Assembly: GCF_007993865.1 (NCBI RefSeq)
Contig: NZ_VIUH01000001.1
Coordinates: 186,001-250,000, forward strand
DNA from: Pseudomonas sp. SJZ079
GTDB lineage: Bacteria; Pseudomonadota; Gammaproteobacteria; Pseudomonadales; Pseudomonadaceae
Direction: 5' to 3'
Length of the DNA: 64,000 nt
Under the pieces are notes generated by a model. That model did not search any database, was not told the DNA's origin, and saw nothing but the letters and a program-made list of their open reading frames with translations. A program made the translations under genes and the position numbers. This document shows positions 61,671 through 64,000 of this stretch, piece by piece; the stretch's first letter is position 1; the number at the start of each line of letters is the position of its first letter.

Positions 61671-62411
61671 ATGAGCCAAGCCGATCTTCTCGAGCAAGAC
61701 CCCGTGTTCCAACTCAAAGGCAGCATGCTGGCCATCACCGTGATGGAGCTGGCGCGCAACGACCTCGAGCGCCTCGACCTGCAACTGGCCGAGAAAGTCG
61801 CCCAGGCACCGGGTTTTTTCAGCAACACACCGCTGGTGCTGGCCCTGGACAAGCTGCCCGACAGCGAAGACAGCCTCGACCTCGCCGCCCTGATGGCCGT
61901 GTGCCGCAACCACGGCCTGCGCACTCTGGCCGTGCGCGCCAGCCGCGCCGACGACATAGCCGCCGCCAATGCGCTGGACCTGCCGGTACTGCCGCCGTCC
62001 GGCGCACGCGAGCGGTCGATCGATCCGACCGGCGGTAGCGCTGGCGCGAAACAGGCGGAGAAACCCGCCGAACCTGAGCTCAAGCCGAGCAAGATCATCA
62101 CCTCACCGGTTCGCGGCGGCCAACAAATCTACGCCCAGGGCTGCGACCTGATCGTCCTGGCGCCGGTCAGTGCAGGGGCGGAACTTCTCGCCGATGGCAA
62201 CATCCATGTGTACGGGCCGATGCGTGGCCGCGCCCTGGCGGGCGTCAAGGGCAACGCTATGGCACGGATTTTCTGCCAGCAAATGGGCGCGGAACTGCTC
62301 TCCATCGCCGGCCAGTACAAGGTCGCCGAAGACCTGCGACGCGACCCATTATGGGGCGAAGCGGTACATGTCAGCCTGTCGGGTGACGTGTTGAACATCA
62401 CCCGTCTTTAA
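61671..62411 (+). CDS. minC: MinC septum-site inhibitor
   Basis: A 246-residue FtsZ inhibitor. The N-terminal domain (residues 1-105, [19 protein letters not shown]) blocks FtsZ. The C-terminal beta-helix (residues 140-246, with [20 protein letters not shown] and [19 protein letters not shown]) binds MinD. It acts at the cell poles with MinD to place division at mid-cell. It is first in minCDE. Confidence 0.96.
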   Translation: MSQADLLEQDPVFQLKGSMLAITVMELARNDLERLDLQLAEKVAQAPGFFSNTPLVLALDKLPDSEDSLDLAALMAVCRNHGLRTLAVRASRADDIAAANALDLPVLPPSGARERSIDPTGGSAGAKQAEKPAEPELKPSKIITSPVRGGQQIYAQGCDLIVLAPVSAGAELLADGNIHVYGPMRGRALAGVKGNAMARIFCQQMGAELLSIAGQYKVAEDLRRDPLWGEAVHVSLSGDVLNITRL

Positions 62412-62512
62412 CGGATACTGCCGCCAATTTTCAAGGGCACAAAAAGGGCATCCGGACGCCTAAAGCGCCCGAGCGATTCCCGTTTTTATCTTCACATTTG
62501 GGGTGAATCACC

Positions 62513-63328
62513 TTGGCCAAGATCCTCGTAGTCACTTCCGGCAAAGGTGGCGTGGGTAAAACCACCACCAGCGCCGCCATCGGTACCGGCCTCGCCCTAC
62601 GCGGGCACAAAACAGTCATCGTCGACTTCGACGTCGGCCTGCGTAACCTCGACCTGATCATGGGTTGCGAACGCCGCGTGGTGTATGACTTCGTCAACGT
62701 GGTCAACGGCGAAGCCACGCTGACCCAGGCGCTGATCAAAGACAAGCGTCTGGAAAACCTCTTCGTCCTGGCCGCCAGCCAGACCCGCGACAAAGACGCA
62801 CTGACCCTCGAAGGCGTCGAGAAGGTGCTCAAAGAACTGTCCGAGACCTTCGAGTACGTGGTCTGCGACTCGCCGGCCGGCATCGAAAAAGGCGCGCACC
62901 TGGCGATGTACTTCGCCGATGAGGCCGTCATCGTGACCAACCCGGAAGTGTCCTCGGTACGCGACTCCGACCGCATGCTCGGCCTCCTGGCGAGCAAATC
63001 GCGGCGCGCCGAGAAAGGCGAGGAACCGATCAAGGAGCACCTGCTGCTGACCCGCTACAACCCGGAGCGCGTGACCCGCGGCGAAATGCTCGGCGTGGAA
63101 GACGTCGAGGAAATCCTCGCCATCCGCCTGATCGGCGTGATCCCGGAGTCGCAAGCGGTACTCAAAGCCTCTAACCAGGGCGTCCCGGTGATCCTCGACG
63201 ATCAAAGCGACGCCGGTCAGGCCTACAGCGATGCGGTGGATCGCCTGCTCGGCAAGGAAGTCGCTCATCGTTTCATCGATGTGCAGAAGAAAGGACTCTT
63301 GCAACGCCTATTTGGAGGTCGTGAATGA
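62513..63328 (+). CDS. minD: MinD septum-site ATPase
   Basis: A 271-residue membrane-associated ATPase. The deviant Walker A is [19 protein letters not shown] at residues 7-25, and the C-terminal amphipathic helix ([11 protein letters not shown]) is the membrane-targeting sequence. It begins with TTG, seen as LAKILVV, with a GGGGTGA site upstream; this TTG start is usual for the gene in pseudomonads. It recruits MinC and MinE. Its stop overlaps the minE ATG by four bases. Confidence 0.97.
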   Translation: MAKILVVTSGKGGVGKTTTSAAIGTGLALRGHKTVIVDFDVGLRNLDLIMGCERRVVYDFVNVVNGEATLTQALIKDKRLENLFVLAASQTRDKDALTLEGVEKVLKELSETFEYVVCDSPAGIEKGAHLAMYFADEAVIVTNPEVSSVRDSDRMLGLLASKSRRAEKGEEPIKEHLLLTRYNPERVTRGEMLGVEDVEEILAIRLIGVIPESQAVLKASNQGVPVILDDQSDAGQAYSDAVDRLLGKEVAHRFIDVQKKGLLQRLFGGRE

Positions 63329-63579
63329 ATATTTTTGACTTCTTTCGTGAACGCAAAAAAGAATCCACTGCGTCCATAGCGAAAGAGCGTCTGCAAATCA
63401 TCGTTGCCCATGAGCGCGGCCAGCGCAGCCAGCCGGATTATCTGCCGGCCCTGCAACAAGAACTGGTCGAGGTGATTCGCAAGTACGTCAATATCGACTC
63501 GGATCAGGTGCAGGTCGCCCTGGAAAACCAAGGCAGCTGTTCCATCCTGGAACTCAACATCACCCTGCCGGATCGTTAA
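63325..63579 (+). CDS. minE: MinE topological specificity factor
   Basis: An 84-residue MinE. The N-terminal anti-MinCD helix is [19 protein letters not shown], and the C-terminal dimer part contains [17 protein letters not shown]. It triggers MinD ATP hydrolysis to drive pole-to-pole oscillation. It is coupled to minD and followed by a terminator. Confidence 0.96.
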   Translation: MNIFDFFRERKKESTASIAKERLQIIVAHERGQRSQPDYLPALQQELVEVIRKYVNIDSDQVQVALENQGSCSILELNITLPDR

Positions 63580-63604
63580 AAACTACTGCGCTCGGTGATG
63601 CTAA

Positions 63605-63633
63605 AAAATGGCGGCCTCGATGGCCGCCATTTT
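63605..63633 (+). terminator. Terminator after minE
   Basis: A perfect 12-bp stem AAAATGGCGGCC/GGCCGCCATTTT with a five-base loop, followed by ATTTC. The A- and T-ends make it usable on both strands. Confidence 0.85.
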
Positions 63634-63655
63634 ATTTCAACAACCTGCCCATCCC

Positions 63656-63721
63656 GTGGGAGCGGACTGGTCCGCGAAGCTTCTTGTGCCTAAAGGCTTC
63701 GCGGGCAAACCCGCTCCTACA
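63656..63721. repeat. Pseudomonas-type REP pair
   Basis: Two inverted REP-like units: GTGGGAGCGG...TCCGCGAAG and CTTCGCGGGCAAACCCGCTCC, followed by TACA. The GGGAGCGGGCTTG-type sequence is the common Pseudomonas REP (general knowledge). It lies between minE and the rluA-type gene. Confidence 0.8.
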
Positions 63722-63755
63722 AAACCAGTCCACCACTGCCCCAGCCAAGAAGCCC

Positions 63756-64000
63756 ATGCCGCTCAGCCAGATTGAAATTCTCCACCAGGACGCTGCCCTG
63801 CTGGTCATCAACAAGCCCACCCTGCTGCTTTCGGTGCCCGGTCGCGCCGAGGACAACAAGGATTGTCTGGTCACCCGCCTGCAGGAAAACGGCTACCCGG
63901 AAGCACGCATCGTGCATCGCCTGGACTGGGAAACCTCGGGGATCATCGTTCTGGCGCGCGATGCCGACAGCCACCGCGAGCTGTCGCGCCAGTTCCACGA
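63756..64000 (+). CDS. rluA: RluA-family pseudouridine synthase (partial, N-terminal 81 residues)
   Basis: The gene runs off the right edge. The protein starts MPLSQIEILHQDAALLVINK and has ARIVHRLDWETSGIIVLARD, where the Asp of HRLDWETSG is the catalytic residue of the RluA family. There is no S4 domain before it, as in RluA itself, which modifies 23S rRNA U746 and tRNA U32. The position after minE matches rluA in P. aeruginosa. It starts 35 bp after a REP pair with no strong ribosome site. Confidence 0.88.
   Translation, partial: MPLSQIEILHQDAALLVINKPTLLLSVPGRAEDNKDCLVTRLQENGYPEARIVHRLDWETSGIIVLARDADSHRELSRQFH

Overview
The window is a stretch of a Pseudomonas-type gammaproteobacterial chromosome (high G+C). 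The evidence is gene content and order: a single flagellar block carrying fleQ, an fleP/fliT-type gene and AmrZ-linked functions; the arginine succinyltransferase pathway with two separate AruF/AruG subunits; the alaS-lysC-rsmA-tRNA block; htrB-minCDE-rluA; sigma-54 and sigma-28 promoters of the Pseudomonas flagellar cascade; and a Pseudomonas-type REP pair. No identity search could be run, so the species is left open.

Layout. 1-21,900 is flagellar and chemotaxis. On the minus strand the order is cheV, cheR, flgBCDE, flgFGHIJKL, fliC, flaG, fliD, two fliS paralogues, a fliT/fleP-like gene and the 5' part of fleQ. On the plus strand are flgA, flgM, flgN and the PilZ gene flgZ. The transcription logic is visible in the DNA: sigma-54 elements before flgB, flgF and flgA, sigma-28 elements before fliC, flgM and the second fliS, a sigma-70-like promoter before fleQ, and strong terminators after flgE and cheR. 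A 164-bp palindromic MITE-like element sits between cheV and cheR.

21,900-29,800 is mixed: a coupled MFS/glycosyltransferase/DUF2064 operon, a gamma-glutamylpolyamine synthetase-like gene, a small exported protein built from 81-bp tandem repeats, a YceH-family gene, sstT, tRNA-Arg(CCT) and a GNAT acetyltransferase. 29,800-36,700 is an amino-acid catabolic module: a sodium-dependent transporter, a leucine/phenylalanine-type dehydrogenase, a fused indolepyruvate ferredoxin oxidoreductase and a divergent Lrp-family regulator.

36,700-38,400 is the wreck of a phosphonate (phn) operon. The 5' part of phnC is frameshifted and fused to the 3' part of phnM, phnN is intact, and phnP has lost the segment that should carry its metal-binding motif. 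It is followed by amrZ, the sodium-pump genes oadGAB, mgtE, a small DUF4124-like exported protein, two identical tRNA-Arg(ACG), tRNA-Ser(GCT), rsmA, lysC, alaS and a threonine aldolase.

50,994-58,812 is the aru/ast arginine catabolic operon (aruC-F-G-D-B, a small conserved gene, aruE) with two ArgR-type half-sites upstream. The window closes with a patatin-like phospholipase, a lauroyl acyltransferase, minCDE and the start of an RluA-family pseudouridine synthase.

Most genes are ordinary core genes. The parts most worth a second look are the repeat protein at 26,268, the phn relic, the MITE-like element and the second fliS under its own sigma-28 promoter.
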